The notes below the pieces were generated by a model. That model ran no database searches, had not been told where the DNA came from, and was given only the letters and a program-made list of their open reading frames with translations. A stretch of DNA of 41,571 bases. Origin: CAZIKB01 sp964539665. Lineage in GTDB: Bacteria > Zhuqueibacterota > Zhuqueibacteria > Oceanimicrobiales > Oceanimicrobiaceae. Shown one piece after another: positions 1 through 8,324 of the stretch. Both the position numbers and the translations under genes were made by a program. Every line of letters begins with the position of its first letter. The first letter of the stretch is position 1. The stretch lies in NCBI GenBank assembly GCA_964539665.1, contig CAZIKB010000056.1, positions 1-41,571 of the forward strand, read 5' to 3'.

Positions 1-1
1 A

Positions 2-253
2 TTGCACCAGAACTATCCAAATCCATTTAATCCTAACACAACTATCAAATATGTATTGCCAATGAGCAGTCATGTGGAGTTATCTGTTTACAATATTCTT
101 GGCGAAAAAGTAGGTACCATAATCGAAGAAAAACAGCATACGGGTGAACACATCGTTCAATTCGATGCAAGTAATTTAGCATGCGGAATCTATTTCTACA
201 ATATCACGGCTGGAGAATTTACCCAGTCTCATAAGATGACTTTGTTGAAATAA
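2..253 (+). CDS. C-terminal T9SS type A sorting domain of a secreted protein (5' end outside window)
   Basis: Only the last 83 residues are inside the window and the frame is open to the left edge, so the gene is partial. The visible part begins with the YPNPFNPNTTIKY signature, followed by the beta-rich stretch with an NILGEKV turn, a GIYFYNI strand and a lysine-ending tail. This is the standard layout of the type IX secretion system C-terminal sorting domain (Por_Secre_tail family). It marks proteins exported across the outer membrane by T9SS and often cleaved there. The cargo domain cannot be named because it lies outside. The upstream gene would be AT-rich like its surroundings. The assignment of the tail is very sure; the protein's role is unknown. 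Confidence 0.9.
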   Translation: MHQNYPNPFNPNTTIKYVLPMSSHVELSVYNILGEKVGTIIEEKQHTGEHIVQFDASNLACGIYFYNITAGEFTQSHKMTLLK

Positions 254-816
254 GGTCTAACATATTGTATATATATCATTAAGGTTAGTTAACAATTGCG
301 TGGAGCGGACGAGAGAGTTCTCACTTTTTGGACAGTTTTGTGCCCCCACAATGTTTTTTATAACAATAAGTTATGTGCCATTGCTCTATTGTTAAATTGC
401 TTTATTAATAACAATGTAACAATAAGACAATATAGCAATTATTAATAATTCAGACTAATGAATAGAATAAATATTTTACGCATTTTGCATTTTTTTCTTG
501 TATATTAAAATTAATTACTTTATTTTAACAATTACACAACGGGAACAATCACAATACTCATACCCTTACTCATCAAATAGGAACCGATAGCTTGAAAGAT
601 GGATGGGGGATTCTTCAGGACAACAATTGAAATAAATTCGATTTATTCAAACAGTATCACTAAATCAAGTTCTACACAATTTTAGTTTAGATTAAATTTA
701 TTTGTGGAAAGTGGTCTAGGATGCTAACATTAAAGCGAGACAAATTGAAAGTTGCGAGAACTAAGTGAATATTGAAAAAAGTATGAATACTAGATTATTA
801 AAACACGAAAGTAAAA
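254..816. other. AT-rich intergenic stretch, no gene seen
   Basis: This stretch downstream of the T9SS cargo gene has stop codons in all frames and no open frame that reads like protein. It is rich in TTATTAATAAC-like words around 360-450, but I see no clean terminator hairpin, tRNA or repeat array. Confidence 0.5.
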
Positions 817-942
817 ATGTCTATTGTTAGAAATATTTATGAGTACGTTTGGGACAACAAACTTCCTAGAAATGACCAGTTTTTTGCTCCTAATATTAGA
901 AAGTTTGCTCAAAAGTTCCTACATTTGGCAATTCATTCTTAA
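817..942 (+). CDS. possible small protein or gene fragment, 41 aa
   Basis: A short ATG frame encodes a mixed hydrophilic peptide beginning MSIVRNIYEYVWDNK and ending in LHLAIHS. Its composition (Trp, Tyr, Asn, Arg, Pro, balanced charges) reads more like real protein than the overlapping longer frame in another phase. No good ribosome binding site precedes it (only GAAAG), and it resembles no family I can name. It could be a small orphan gene of the AT-rich block, the head of a truncated gene, or chance. Confidence is low. Confidence 0.25.
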   Translation: MSIVRNIYEYVWDNKLPRNDQFFAPNIRKFAQKFLHLAIHS

Positions 943-1379
943 TATTGGCAATATTAAAAATCGAAACTCGAGACATCTAATATTATGTAACATTTATTAT
1001 TCGCTTGTCAGTTGAGGAAACATGTTTTAGTAAATTCTGTATATACTTGGAAACTTCCCATCTGGATTATCTTTTTTAATTACCCTAAACGAGATTGGGA
1101 TGTTCGATTAAAATAATTTTCTTGTTTTAGAAAAAATCGTTTATGTCGATGAGTTTATATACTGCTTTTCTAAAGAGGAGTACTTATTTATATCAAAAAG
1201 ATGTACTTTTTAGTTTTGAAAAGAATGACTTTGCCTAAAATTCAAATTGTAGGTGTGAAACAAAATAATACTGAATAAAAAAAGTGCCATTTATATTTCT
1301 ATTTGTTTACATTTGGTTCAGTTCAATTCTATCTAATTTATGGAAAATATTAGCTATTTGTAAGAAAAAGGTTTAGACA
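943..1379. other. AT-rich intergenic stretch, no gene seen
   Basis: No convincing coding frame or structured element was found. It probably carries the promoter for the small membrane-protein genes that begin at 1380, but no confident -35/-10 pair stands out against the high AT background. Confidence 0.4.
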
Positions 1380-1805
1380 ATGATTCTAGACAAAGTATTA
1401 TATTCTTTCTCATCTACCTTAATCTTCTTTCTTTCATTCATCGGTGATAAGAGCTGGATTAGATTTCGCCCACCAAAGGAACTTATTGACATAGTGGATG
1501 CAAAAGTATATGGGCATCGATTTATAATAGTCTCACTTGGTATGTTAATCACAATAGCCGGTTATCTTGACAAAGGCCATCTTTCATATCCATTTATCCT
1601 TGAACCGAATAAAAGTCACACTATTATAGTATGTATTATTCTATTTTTGTTTGCTTTATGGGTCGCTTGTTTATTTATACGCATGTCATTCAAAGAAGAT
1701 AAAGATAAAACAAACAACCGATTGCTGAGACTTGCAAATGCAATGGGAATATTTGGATATCTTATAACTTTATTGACATTTTTGGGAATTAATTCAGGAG
1801 ATTAA
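1380..1805 (+). CDS. small integral membrane protein, unknown function
   Basis: The 141-residue product is strongly hydrophobic. It has an N-terminal segment (about 5-25), then a cytosolic or periplasmic basic stretch containing WIRFRPPKELID, and three further membrane segments (about 47-62, 80-103 and 123-140). I do not recognise a family. It starts an AT-rich group of small membrane proteins: the next frame begins 3 bases after its stop, which suggests co-translation. There is no secretion signal separate from the first membrane helix. The start ATG follows an AAAAAGGTTT stretch that could serve as a weak ribosome binding site. The AT-rich codon use differs from the hut region further right and fits an acquired segment. 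Confidence 0.6.
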   Translation: MILDKVLYSFSSTLIFFLSFIGDKSWIRFRPPKELIDIVDAKVYGHRFIIVSLGMLITIAGYLDKGHLSYPFILEPNKSHTIIVCIILFLFALWVACLFIRMSFKEDKDKTNNRLLRLANAMGIFGYLITLLTFLGINSGD

Positions 1806-1808
1806 AAA

Positions 1809-1946
1809 TTGTTCAAATTTTTAACCTTAGTGATTGGATTGGCTGTTTTAGCGTATATTTTGGAACCAATCATCACAAAAGTATTATTTAAAATTTTTAG
1901 ATTCCTTTTTGGCAATGAGAATGGATTTTTACAAGGTAACGTATAA
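1809..1946 (+). CDS. very small membrane protein, 45 aa, TTG start
   Basis: This short frame starts with TTG eight bases after an AGGAG ribosome binding site at 1796-1800, only 3 bases behind the stop of the previous gene. It encodes one hydrophobic helix (FLTLVIGLAVLAYILEP) followed by a basic amphipathic tail. It is clearly related to the next gene: the pattern LEPIIT, then LFK, then a RF pair recurs at matching positions in both. That similarity at the protein level supports it as a real gene despite its size. Function is unknown; a single-helix peptide such as a membrane toxin or a subunit of a small membrane complex is possible but unproven. Confidence 0.5.
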   Translation: MFKFLTLVIGLAVLAYILEPIITKVLFKIFRFLFGNENGFLQGNV

Positions 1947-2059
1947 AACAGAAAAATAACATCGGATTTTAAAAAAGTCTTGACTTTGAATTTGAAATTT
2001 CTCTTATTAATTAGTATTTTAAATCAATTTGACTTTAGTTATTAGTAAAGGACCAAAAA

Positions 2060-2326
2060 ATGTTAGTGTTTTTAACGATCGTTGTGGGAGTTGTATTTTT
2101 ATCATTTGCATTAGAACCTATAATTACTAATTCGTTATTCAAACTTCTCCGATTTGGTTCAAGGAGAAAAAATAGTGACCAGTCATTTAACAATAGCGGT
2201 CGAATAGAAAATGCATTTAGTTCTATTATTCCACCATATATAATAGAGACGGGTGTCGTAATTAATTATATGGGGCTTGATGAACAAGAGAAGAGTTTAA
2301 TACGAAAAAGACTTAAAGAATGTTGA
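2060..2326 (+). CDS. small membrane protein, paralogue of the 45-aa neighbour
   Basis: The 88-residue product has one N-terminal membrane helix (about 2-20) containing the ALEPIIT motif, a basic stretch with SRRKN near residue 40, and a hydrophilic C-terminal half. The first 35 residues align with the 45-residue protein just upstream, so the pair looks like a local duplication in which one copy kept a longer tail. An AAAGGA ribosome binding site lies at 2047-2052. A perfect hairpin terminator (2366-2389) follows the stop, so the small-protein group probably ends here. I cannot assign a function. Confidence 0.55.
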   Translation: MLVFLTIVVGVVFLSFALEPIITNSLFKLLRFGSRRKNSDQSFNNSGRIENAFSSIIPPYIIETGVVINYMGLDEQEKSLIRKRLKEC

Positions 2327-2365
2327 ATTCATAAATTTTTCACCCTTTCTAGAAAAAAACTTCAG

Positions 2366-2389
2366 AGTCCTATATAACATTATAGGACT
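2366..2389 (+). terminator. Rho-independent terminator after the small membrane proteins
   Basis: A perfect 9-bp stem (AGTCCTATA / TATAGGACT) with a 6-base loop is followed by a T-rich tail (TTCTTATTT). It sits between the small membrane-protein genes and the large orphan gene, so these are probably separate transcripts. Confidence 0.7.
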
Positions 2390-2443
2390 TTCTTATTTCC
2401 AATAAAAATTCGAATATAGACTTTATTAATGAAGGGAGAAGTT

Positions 2444-5176
2444 ATGTTTTGTTTAGTGAACGATGCTGTCTTTTTTATTGGTCTAATTTCAATGCCATTC
2501 CAGAATGAAAAAATATTTTATGATAACGAAATTGATGGCGAGGAAGGTCTTTTTAGAACCTACAAAGATGCTATTAAAAAACAATTCACTAAAAACGGAA
2601 ATGAGAATTATATCACTGAATTTAATGAATTTTTTTATAAGCCAAAAGCATATTATTTATTTGGGAAATTTGATTTAGCAATTATCGCATTGGTTGATGA
2701 TTTCGAAATGTGTTGTAGGACATTTCATCCATTTGCTCCTATGACAAAAATTGGCGATAAGCCATATTTTGAAAATTTTATACACAAAATGATAGTGGGT
2801 CCGACACCTAAATTCACCACTGAGGATAGTGTTGTTGAACTTGCCCAAAAAACTTTCTTAAGTAAGGACCCTAAGCCACTTTTTGCTATATCTTTATTAA
2901 AACTAAACAATTGTCTGTTAATTGGTTCTGGTACAGATTTCTTAAGAAGTGTTATTAAATATGTTAGATATAAAGCAAAGGAACTTCTTAATTCTGAAAC
3001 TGAAATAATCATATTAGAATCATTTTCATGGCATGAAATTACGATATTATTCTTTACTGATAGTTACCAGAATGTTGGCCAATTTCTTTTAAATATTAGA
3101 GAAAGCTCATTTGGAGATTTGATCACTGCATTTACAGACCATGAAAAAACTAAGTTTTTTGATAATTTCGATAAATGTTCACCGTTGATTTCAGAATTAA
3201 AATCTCATAAAAATGGAGATTTCGATATAAATGCAGCACATTTATTTGAAAATTCTGAAACCAATTTTGGATTTGATTTTGAAATATTTGATGAACTTGA
3301 TCCATCAAACAAAGCTACTCCTTTTCTATTTGAAAAAATTGACAAATTCGATGAGGTTTTTGTAAATTGCAGACATTTCATTAAACCTGGGCATATAAAA
3401 AAGGCCATAAATGTATTAAATTGTAAAGATAAAGACAAAGCGAGAATTTCTATAGGAAGGGGTGATTATAGTTTCCCTGAATACAAAGAAAAGTCACATC
3501 TAACAAAACAAATGATTAAAAACATTCTAAAACCTTTTGGAAACAAAGAACTTAAATATCATATAATTCAATCATATACAATACCGGAGATAGAATGTAG
3601 TCTAAAAGGGCTAAAAAAAATCAGCCCTGATCATTTTTATTTTTCTGAGCACTTGCGTAGTTTACAGTTTGGTGTTGAGGATATTTCAGCTGTGCAAAAT
3701 AAACTTCGAGCATTGGGAATTCCTAAAATACTCACTGCAAAAATTCTTAATATCTTTTCCAATTTTAATGATGGGATTCTTGATAGAAGCTTATACATCT
3801 TTTTTTTAGAACTCAGGCCTTTTATTAAATCAATAAAAGAAACTATAAATATGTACTATTTGAAAAAAGGAGAGTCATATAATATTAAAGTGTTTATGGA
3901 CAATATTTTAGAACCCATGACAGATTCATTTGAAAGAGCCTATCGTAATCGTTTTCATAATAGTTACCGAATGGGTGAAATCACTGATTTTAACATAGAA
4001 TTTAAAGGAGGTATACAACAATTAGTTACATGTTTCGATTCTGCTTATAAAGCAATATGTTCAAAATTAGGAAATCCTCATAGTTTTGCATTTGTTTCTG
4101 GAGATGCGGGTGTTCATTCAACAGAATGGGCAATATGTCTTAATTATTTTCATATTTTTCAACCAGAAAGATTTATCTCTATTGCTACGCATGAATCTGC
4201 AAATTTTTTATTAACTAAACAATTTAAAGATTGGGATTTAGACTTTGCTGTATATGCAGATTTGCAATCTCTATACAAACCTCATCATAAAATAAATGGG
4301 AAGTTAGCGAAAAAGCTATTAGAATTAAAGATGAGTTTCAAGTATCCCAATGTTATCTTACTTGACATAATAACACCGAAATTCCTTCATCAATGTTTTG
4401 CAGACATCATCTCCTATTATTTTTCATATAACATGAATTCGACTATATTTAGTTATTGGTACTGGAGTAATTTTATCCAACTTCCTAATGCTTATATTAA
4501 GCCTAAAGTAGTTGACGAAGCTGAATTTGTTTCATCTTTAATGCGATTACTAATTATATTCAGAACTGTTGACAAAGATTATTTTGAAGCATATTCACTA
4601 CCATTTGATAGTATTCTAAATTCTATAATGCAAAAATGGTATAAAAAAATTAAAATATTTATAGACCTATTATTTAAAGATAAACAAATATCTACATGGT
4701 TTCAGCAAACACACTCTTTTGTTCAGGACATTTTTATTGCTTTATATAAAGATATGATACATGAATTTAGTCTTGAGCGAGAAGTAAAAATAAATAAAAT
4801 TAGAAAAATTACAGATGGTAAGGCTGATATTTTTAGAGATAAAATAGAAAATGGAGAGGTGTGTAGGTATGAGAGAGAATGCGACGATTCAAGATTTCAG
4901 TTTACACAGCTTATATTTTACACATATTTAAAGTTTCTTAAAGAGAGATTTCTAATAAGAAATTCGTTCCTAAATAGAGATTCAGAAGGTAAAGTGAGCG
5001 TTAAAAATAATGACTCATTATCTGACATCCTTTTTGACCCATTAGGAGGTATCTTTACTCATGATCCATTAGTTCGAAGAGAACTCATTAAATATAGAAC
5101 GTCAGTGATCATGTCGTTGTGGGATATGGGAATTAAGGAGAAAAAATATGTAATTTTAAGTAAAATGAATAAATAA
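2444..5176 (+). CDS. large orphan protein, 910 aa, unknown function
   Basis: I choose the ATG at 2444 rather than the one at 2429, because an AAGGGAG ribosome binding site (2432-2438) lies between them. The product is soluble, with no signal peptide and no membrane helix, and is rich in Phe, Lys, Ile and Asn from AT-rich codons. I do not recognise a family. Visible marks are a possible HESAN sequence at residues 583-587 after a hydrophobic strand (FISIAT), and a downstream HQCFAD at 649-654. This arrangement loosely recalls gluzincin metallopeptidases, but the second zinc histidine is replaced by Asn, so catalysis is doubtful. The gene stands alone behind a terminator. Base composition and lack of relatives in the neighbourhood point to transfer. 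A role in defence or phage interaction is possible only by analogy with other large orphan proteins. Confidence 0.75.
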   Translation: MFCLVNDAVFFIGLISMPFQNEKIFYDNEIDGEEGLFRTYKDAIKKQFTKNGNENYITEFNEFFYKPKAYYLFGKFDLAIIALVDDFEMCCRTFHPFAPMTKIGDKPYFENFIHKMIVGPTPKFTTEDSVVELAQKTFLSKDPKPLFAISLLKLNNCLLIGSGTDFLRSVIKYVRYKAKELLNSETEIIILESFSWHEITILFFTDSYQNVGQFLLNIRESSFGDLITAFTDHEKTKFFDNFDKCSPLISELKSHKNGDFDINAAHLFENSETNFGFDFEIFDELDPSNKATPFLFEKIDKFDEVFVNCRHFIKPGHIKKAINVLNCKDKDKARISIGRGDYSFPEYKEKSHLTKQMIKNILKPFGNKELKYHIIQSYTIPEIECSLKGLKKISPDHFYFSEHLRSLQFGVEDISAVQNKLRALGIPKILTAKILNIFSNFNDGILDRSLYIFFLELRPFIKSIKETINMYYLKKGESYNIKVFMDNILEPMTDSFERAYRNRFHNSYRMGEITDFNIEFKGGIQQLVTCFDSAYKAICSKLGNPHSFAFVSGDAGVHSTEWAICLNYFHIFQPERFISIATHESANFLLTKQFKDWDLDFAVYADLQSLYKPHHKINGKLAKKLLELKMSFKYPNVILLDIITPKFLHQCFADIISYYFSYNMNSTIFSYWYWSNFIQLPNAYIKPKVVDEAEFVSSLMRLLIIFRTVDKDYFEAYSLPFDSILNSIMQKWYKKIKIFIDLLFKDKQISTWFQQTHSFVQDIFIALYKDMIHEFSLEREVKINKIRKITDGKADIFRDKIENGEVCRYERECDDSRFQFTQLIFYTYLKFLKERFLIRNSFLNRDSEGKVSVKNNDSLSDILFDPLGGIFTHDPLVRRELIKYRTSVIMSLWDMGIKEKKYVILSKMNK

Positions 5177-5475
5177 TCTAATAATATACAATTATCTTAA
5201 ATGTATACAACAATATTCGCCTAACACAATGGATTTCCAAAGGATATCTGTTGAGGTTTTATATTTATGCTAAAACGAAACAAGATAGTTTTACTTTTCT
5301 ATTAACCTGATTGAAACCGTTGACCTCTTTAAGGAAATTCTTATGCAGATTAAGCGGCTGATGCACTAATGTTATGGCTCCAGCTTTGAGACATTCGTAA
5401 CAGGTCACGGCCAGAGTTGTGCCTATATTAATGACAGCTTCACGAAATAAAAACAAATTAATTAAGGAGGTTATT
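5177..5475. other. intergenic stretch with possible coding remnants
   Basis: There is no intact gene. The plus frame ending at 5450 (GHGQSCAYINDSFTK, then stop) and the overlapping minus frame both look somewhat protein-like, so this may hold the remains of a gene end. The last 12 bases carry the AAGGAGGT ribosome binding site for the DUF2911 gene. Confidence 0.3.
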
Positions 5476-5917
5476 ATGTTGAAACATTTTTCGCGGTTAG
5501 TTGGTGTGGTTATCCTGTTTTCCTTTGGGTTTTGTTTAACGCAGAGCGTATTTTCACAACAATTTAATTACCCTCGTCCAAGTCCCGCAGCAAGTGTTAT
5601 GCAGGTTGTAGGTCTTGCAGAAATATCTATCGAATATTCCATCCCGGGAGTTAAGGGCAGGACAATATGGGGAAATTTGGTCCCGTATGATAAAGTATGG
5701 CGTACCGGCGCTAATGCAGCCACTGAAATTTCCTTTTCTACCGATGTGAAAATCAATGGTCAGGAGTTATCAGCCGGCAAGTATAGCCTTTTTTACACTT
5801 CCAGGTAAATCTGAATGGAGTGTGATGTTAAATTCAAGAACAGGTATTGCCGGTACAAATTATAAGGAAGAATCGAGACATTCCCTGAAAGAAGCTGAAC
5901 CGACACCCAAAGCTTAA
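5476..5917 (+). pseudogene. DUF2911-domain secreted protein, frameshifted and shortened
   Basis: The start at 5476 is fixed by AAGGAGGT just upstream. Residues 1-30 form a signal peptide ending near VFSQQF. Then comes the DUF2911 hallmark: a proline-rich beginning (YPRPSPAA), EYSIPGVKGRTIWG, VWRTGANAATEI and ELSAGKYSLF. The frame then breaks: six T bases at 5789-5794 shift it into an early stop at 5808. Reading with one T fewer restores LPGKSEWSVML and GTNYKEES, family-like sequence that continues to a stop at 5915-5917. Even so the protein would be about 147 residues, lacking the usual C-terminal beta strands. Its 3' end lies over the 3' end of the opposing lipoprotein gene. The function of DUF2911 proteins is not established. 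A sequencing error could explain the T run but not the shortened end. Confidence 0.7.
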
Positions 5918-6734
5918 ATTGTTTAGGCATTTGTGGCCTGCCGCCACCCATTCTACCGCCGCCTCTACCACCTGCTCTGCCACCGCCGATTCCACCACTT
6001 GGTCTGCTGCCGCCTCTCCCGCCTGGTCGTCCGCCCCCCATACCCTCAAGCATCATTTCCCGGTCAAATTCGGTTGTTTCAAATCCGACACCGATCGATT
6101 GACCGGCTTCAGCGCCGATAGCATACGGTTGGTTTTCAGTTTGAGACAGAGGAATTTTGATTTCATAGGCAAACTGGTCCACTATGGGATTTACTTTAAT
6201 CTCGATACCTTCGGCCTCAGCGACCCGCATCACCCGGTGCTGTCCTTTACCTGGGCCAATAATTTCCATACTAATCATAGACTTCTTAAAATTTTCCTGC
6301 ATGGTTTCTATGTTTGGCTCTTCACCTCTGCCTCTCATCATGAATCCCATCTCCTGCATACCCAGGGGAAATTTAATGCCAAATGATTTTTCTTTGCCGC
6401 CATCTGGATCGAGCCACAAAGTAAATCCCCGCAACATAATTTGCCTTTGAATATCGCGGTTGGTAGTTACCATACTGACATAAAGAAATTTCTCATCATT
6501 GATAATGCCGATGGCTACATTTTCCTTTTCAATGAATGTCATAGCGCCTTGCCAATCTGTGTGCATTCCATCAATAGCAATTTCACGGTCGCGCCAATAG
6601 CTGTGGAGTTTGAGATTGCTGCCACAACCAATTGTTATAATAGTGATGAGAAAAATAGCAATTAAGAAATTTGGTCGTTTAATCATATTTATTTTTTTAC
6701 TCAGTTTTTCAAACTTCTTCATTTTAGTATCCAT
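5793..6734 (-). CDS. lipoprotein with CBM9-like domain and RGG-rich C-terminal region
   Basis: The 313-residue product has a lipoprotein signal with Cys37 (ITIGC). A domain resembling the carbohydrate-binding-module-9-like fold follows: IAIDGMHTDWQG, GIINDEKFLYVSM, FTLWLDPDGGK and a later IGVGFETTEFD. From about residue 230 comes a Gly/Arg-rich low-complexity region with repeated GGR and GRGG units. After FKLWVSVQL, a typical end for this type of protein, the frame runs on for about 40 residues antisense to the DUF2911 gene end, so the original stop was probably lost at a junction near 5890-5920. The start at 6734 is uncertain; ATGs at 6722 and 6686 are alternatives and none has a good ribosome binding site. 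It may serve as a surface lipoprotein; the ligand is unknown. Confidence 0.65.
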   Translation of the reverse strand: MDTKMKKFEKLSKKINMIKRPNFLIAIFLITIITIGCGSNLKLHSYWRDREIAIDGMHTDWQGAMTFIEKENVAIGIINDEKFLYVSMVTTNRDIQRQIMLRGFTLWLDPDGGKEKSFGIKFPLGMQEMGFMMRGRGEEPNIETMQENFKKSMISMEIIGPGKGQHRVMRVAEAEGIEIKVNPIVDQFAYEIKIPLSQTENQPYAIGAEAGQSIGVGFETTEFDREMMLEGMGGGRPGGRGGSRPSGGIGGGRAGGRGGGRMGGGRPQMPKQFKLWVSVQLLSGNVSILPYNLYRQYLFLNLTSHSIQIYLEV

Positions 6735-6851
6735 TTAAAACATAAATTATATAATACAAAAATTGCAAGAGTAGGCGGTGGGGAATTGTTTTGACAGTCA
6801 ATTAAGTCTTTCACAATTACCCACCGCTCTGGAGGTAAGATAGTAAAAAAT

Positions 6852-7826
6852 CTAATTTTTGGGCCTTCTCAATTGTCTCTTACTTTTCAGCTCAGTATAT
6901 TTTGCTAATTGCTCTTCAGTGAGAATACTTTGGATCTTTGCATCGACCTGGTTCATTTTTCCGTGCATTGCCTGCCGCAGCTCATTTCTATTGCGACCAT
7001 TACGCCTACCGTTTAATTCACCCTTGATATTTTCTCGAACATTTGCAAAAATTTCCTTTAGTTGCTCTTTTTGGGTTTCATCCAAATCAAGCGCCTTTGT
7101 TAGTCTTTCAACACGATTTCGGGATCGTCTATTCCCAAGGTTTTGTCGGAGTTCTTTACCCGTATCTTTTCGTTGAGTCTTCATTTCCTGGTAAATTGCT
7201 TGCTGTTCAGGTGTAAGTATATTCAACATTTTTTCTTCATACTCCTTAAACTGCTCTCTTCTTTTTCGTGAAAAACCTCTGTGACCCTTAATTCCAGTTT
7301 TTAACTCAGGTGGTGTTTGTTCAGTTATTAAGGCCTTGACCTGACTTTTCTGCTCTTCAGTTAAATTGAGTTTTTCATCCAGATGTTTTATTCGTAGATC
7401 TATTAGTTCACCGGGGATATTACCGCTTTTTAATTGCGCTGTCAAATCATCCAATTTTGCCTGCTGTTCCGTGGTTAAAACAGCATAGATTTCTTTTTGA
7501 ACCGATTCCCGCATTTCTTGCCGCTTCGCATTCCTTTCTTCAAAAGTAGGCCTGTTTTCGTATGAACCACGCATGGATTTAGCTTTATCTCTTTGCGATT
7601 TGAGTATTTCCTGAATTTGAGTGCGTTGTTCTTCTGTTAAATCAAGAACCGCAAAAAGCCCACGGCCCTGGTGCATCGGGCGCATGAAGTTGTCATCCAA
7701 ACCCTCAAGCACGGTTTTATTAAGAACATCTAAATCAGTTGAAGAAGGTTCCATTGCATTTTTGCTTGAGCAACTGATTATGAATAAAGATATCATCGCG
7801 ATACAAGTAGGTTTTAATATTTTCAT
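6852..7826 (-). CDS. lipoprotein with tandem Spy/LTXXQ-like helical repeats
   Basis: An AAAGGAG site precedes the ATG at 7826. The 324-residue product has a lipobox ending at Cys19 (FIISC). It contains at least three copies of an alpha-helical unit with the LTxEQ signature: LDLTEEQ then VLTTEQQ, LNLTEEQ then ILTPEQQ, and LDLDETQ then ILTEEQ. This is the pattern of the Spy/CpxP/ZraP family of periplasmic chaperones and metal-stress sensors. The family usually has one domain of about 150 residues, so this is a multi-domain version anchored in a membrane by lipid. The basic C-terminus (RQLRRPKN) is typical of the family in this window. It lies downstream of another short Spy-like gene on the same strand. 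Function as a periplasmic chaperone is inferred. Confidence 0.75.
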   Translation of the reverse strand: MKILKPTCIAMISLFIISCSSKNAMEPSSTDLDVLNKTVLEGLDDNFMRPMHQGRGLFAVLDLTEEQRTQIQEILKSQRDKAKSMRGSYENRPTFEERNAKRQEMRESVQKEIYAVLTTEQQAKLDDLTAQLKSGNIPGELIDLRIKHLDEKLNLTEEQKSQVKALITEQTPPELKTGIKGHRGFSRKRREQFKEYEEKMLNILTPEQQAIYQEMKTQRKDTGKELRQNLGNRRSRNRVERLTKALDLDETQKEQLKEIFANVRENIKGELNGRRNGRNRNELRQAMHGKMNQVDAKIQSILTEEQLAKYTELKSKRQLRRPKN

Positions 7827-7881
7827 CTGATTAACTCCTTTCTATAAATTAGACCAATTGATACATTGATTTTTTATCTTG

Positions 7882-8286
7882 TCAACGTCTCCTTCTCCCC
7901 CGTCTTTGGAACTGCTCACGTTGCTTTTGTAAAAATTTATCATACTCTATTTTTTGTTCATCATTCAAAAGGGCCTTGATTTCAATATCCCGTTTTTCAT
8001 TTATTTCTCTTCTTGCATTTCGCATTTTCCGGAAATCACTACGATTCTTTTCAATCGCTATTTTGATTTTTTCAAACGAAGCGATGTAAATTTCATGGAC
8101 TTTATTCTTTAGAGAATCGGATAAAGTTAGCTTAGTAGATAGAGTATCAACCATTGCTGCTATCTGGCTAGAATCGGGCAGAACTCTACGTTGAGGTGGT
8201 TGTGCTAATGAGTTTTCTGTCAAAATTAAAAATAATGGTAAACTCATAGTACAAATGGTAATTAATATACTTGTTATTTTGTGCAT
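7882..8286 (-). CDS. small secreted Spy/LTXXQ-like protein
   Basis: I prefer the start at 8286 (MHKITS) with GGATAGGA just upstream. The longer frame to 8337 runs into an inverted-repeat element. The 134-residue product has a signal peptide to about residue 28 (NSLAQ), then two helices with LTLSDSLKNKVHEIY and LLNDEQKIEYDKF, where LNDEQ stands in for LTxEQ. It ends in an extremely basic tail (RRGRRRR). It is one helical unit of the kind repeated three times in the next gene, 55 bases downstream. The pair probably forms one transcript. A periplasmic role in envelope stress or metal response is inferred from the family. Confidence 0.6.
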   Translation of the reverse strand: MHKITSILITICTMSLPLFLILTENSLAQPPQRRVLPDSSQIAAMVDTLSTKLTLSDSLKNKVHEIYIASFEKIKIAIEKNRSDFRKMRNARREINEKRDIEIKALLNDEQKIEYDKFLQKQREQFQRRGRRRR

Positions 8287-8324
8287 TTTGATTCCTATCC
8301 TGAATAATTCACAAAAAGTGACAT

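Noticed and set aside
824..1015. 63-residue open frame on the plus strand
   Set aside because: Leucine/serine-rich and without a ribosome binding site; the overlapping frame at 817-942 in another phase reads more like protein, and even that is weak.
5265..5456. 63-residue minus-strand frame before the DUF2911 gene
   Set aside because: Partly protein-like, but no start signal and no family; the opposite strand is equally protein-like, so it is described only as possible remnant.
5919..6386. 155-residue plus-strand frame
   Set aside because: Antisense of the RGG-rich lipoprotein; its Ser/Thr/Ala-rich beginning mirrors the Gly/Arg codons.
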